From positions 1-14,289 of the forward strand of contig BFAU01000052.1 in NCBI GenBank assembly GCA_008975185.1: a DNA stretch of 14,289 bases, read 5' to 3'. Each line of letters opens with the position of its first letter. Position 1 is the stretch's first letter. The stretch comes from a bacterium MnTg04 (GTDB lineage: Bacteria; Pseudomonadota; Gammaproteobacteria; Steroidobacterales; MnTg04). The position numbers and the translations under genes were made by a program. This document shows positions 13,723 to 14,289 of the stretch, piece after piece. The notes below the pieces were generated by a model. The model saw only the letters and a program-made list of their open reading frames with translations. It did no database searches and was not told the DNA's origin.

Positions 13723-14289
13723 ATGTGCCTGGTACTCATAGCGTATGAGCATCATCCGCGGTATCGCCTGGTGCTGGCCGCCAACCGGGATGAGTTTCAT
13801 GAGCGGCCGAGCCAGTCCGCGCATTGGTGGCAAGACCACCCGGGGCTCCTGGCGGGGCGGGATCTGGAAGCGGGCGGCACCTGGCTCGGCGTGAACCGGA
13901 GCGGACGGCTGGCGCTGGTGACGAATTTCCGCGAGCCTGGCGCCCGTGCCCCGGGAAAACGCAGCCGAGGTGAACTGGTCAGGGACTTCCTCACAGATGA
14001 CCGGCCAGTCGCCGAGTTTGCCGCAGATCTTTCGCACGATGCCTCTGATTACAGTGGTTTCAACCTGATCGTTTTCGATGGCAAGGACTGCCTGTATTTA
14101 TGCAATCGCGGTGACTTTCAGCAAGCCCTGCAACCGGGAATCCACGGACTCAGCAACCATAGGCTGAACACGAACTGGCCAAAAGTCGAAATGACACGCC
14201 GTCGATTTGCCGACGCCCTGTCGTCTGTTCATTTCGATGAAGCACTATTGTTTTCCATAATTGGTGATAATCGCCCATTTGATGATAAG
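13723..14289 (+). CDS. NRDE/TANGO2 family protein, 5' part only
   Basis: The frame opens with ATG 13723 and stays open to the last base, giving 189 residues without a stop; the family is about 250 residues, so roughly a quarter is missing. It starts MCLVLIAY and contains AANRDEFHERP (19-29), the NRDE motif that names the family. Next come GRDLEAGGTWLGVN (about 46-60), NFREP and SRGELVRDFL (about 84-93), and GFNLIVFD. C2 directly after Met resembles the N-terminal nucleophile of related Ntn-type hydrolases, but no enzymatic activity is firmly established; animal TANGO2 is linked to heme and lipid metabolism. It is closely coupled to nudC. Confidence 0.9.
   Translation, partial: MCLVLIAYEHHPRYRLVLAANRDEFHERPSQSAHWWQDHPGLLAGRDLEAGGTWLGVNRSGRLALVTNFREPGARAPGKRSRGELVRDFLTDDRPVAEFAADLSHDASDYSGFNLIVFDGKDCLYLCNRGDFQQALQPGIHGLSNHRLNTNWPKVEMTRRRFADALSSVHFDEALLFSIIGDNRPFDDK

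Overview
The window looks like ordinary chromosome from a moderately GC-rich gammaproteobacterium. The evidence is YadG/YadH close to the E. coli pair, GspA/GspB, DinB, NudC with its SQPWPFP motif, DUF4399 and a FlhC-type protein. An uncultured marine or sediment lineage is possible, but that is inference. Coding density is high. I see no tRNA, rRNA, insertion sequence, integrase or CRISPR array.

Bases 1-6409, plus strand: the tail of a DUF3667-like membrane protein, a periplasmic DUF4399 protein, DNA polymerase IV (dinB), and then a tight run of gspA, gspB and a fused DAK2-DegV protein. The last combines a FakA-type kinase half with a FakB-type fatty-acid-binding half in one chain. GspA/GspB belong to type II secretion (secretin assembly through peptidoglycan), but no other gsp gene is visible here.

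Bases 6461-9996, minus strand: four genes that overlap by 4 bases or sit 4 bases apart, in transcription order yadG (ABC ATPase), yadH (ABC-2 permease), a YedK/HMCES-type SRAP protein and a transsulfuration-type PLP enzyme. This looks like one operon and converges on the DAK2-DegV gene.

Bases 10062-11425: an AlkA-type HhH-GPD glycosylase and a DUF1648 membrane protein on the plus strand, then a small putative lipoprotein on the minus strand whose 3' end overlaps the DUF1648 gene.

Bases 11477-12729 are the most interesting part. A FlhC-family protein with a conserved N-terminal helix pattern and a four-cysteine zinc site is divergent from an unrecognised 200-residue protein. By eye, part of that protein aligns without gaps to the core of E. 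coli FlhD. The 104-base spacer between them is AT-rich and holds a good sigma-70-like promoter and an 11-base inverted repeat with a 12-base spacer. No flagellar gene is present. This may be an orphan, divergently arranged FlhD/FlhC-like regulator pair controlling something other than flagella here.

Bases 12784-14289, plus strand: nudC, and 3 bases later an NRDE/TANGO2 protein cut by the window end. Four of the genes (dinB, SRAP, AlkA-like, nudC) act in DNA damage tolerance, repair or nucleotide metabolism, but they lie in different transcription units and do not form an obvious defence or SOS island.
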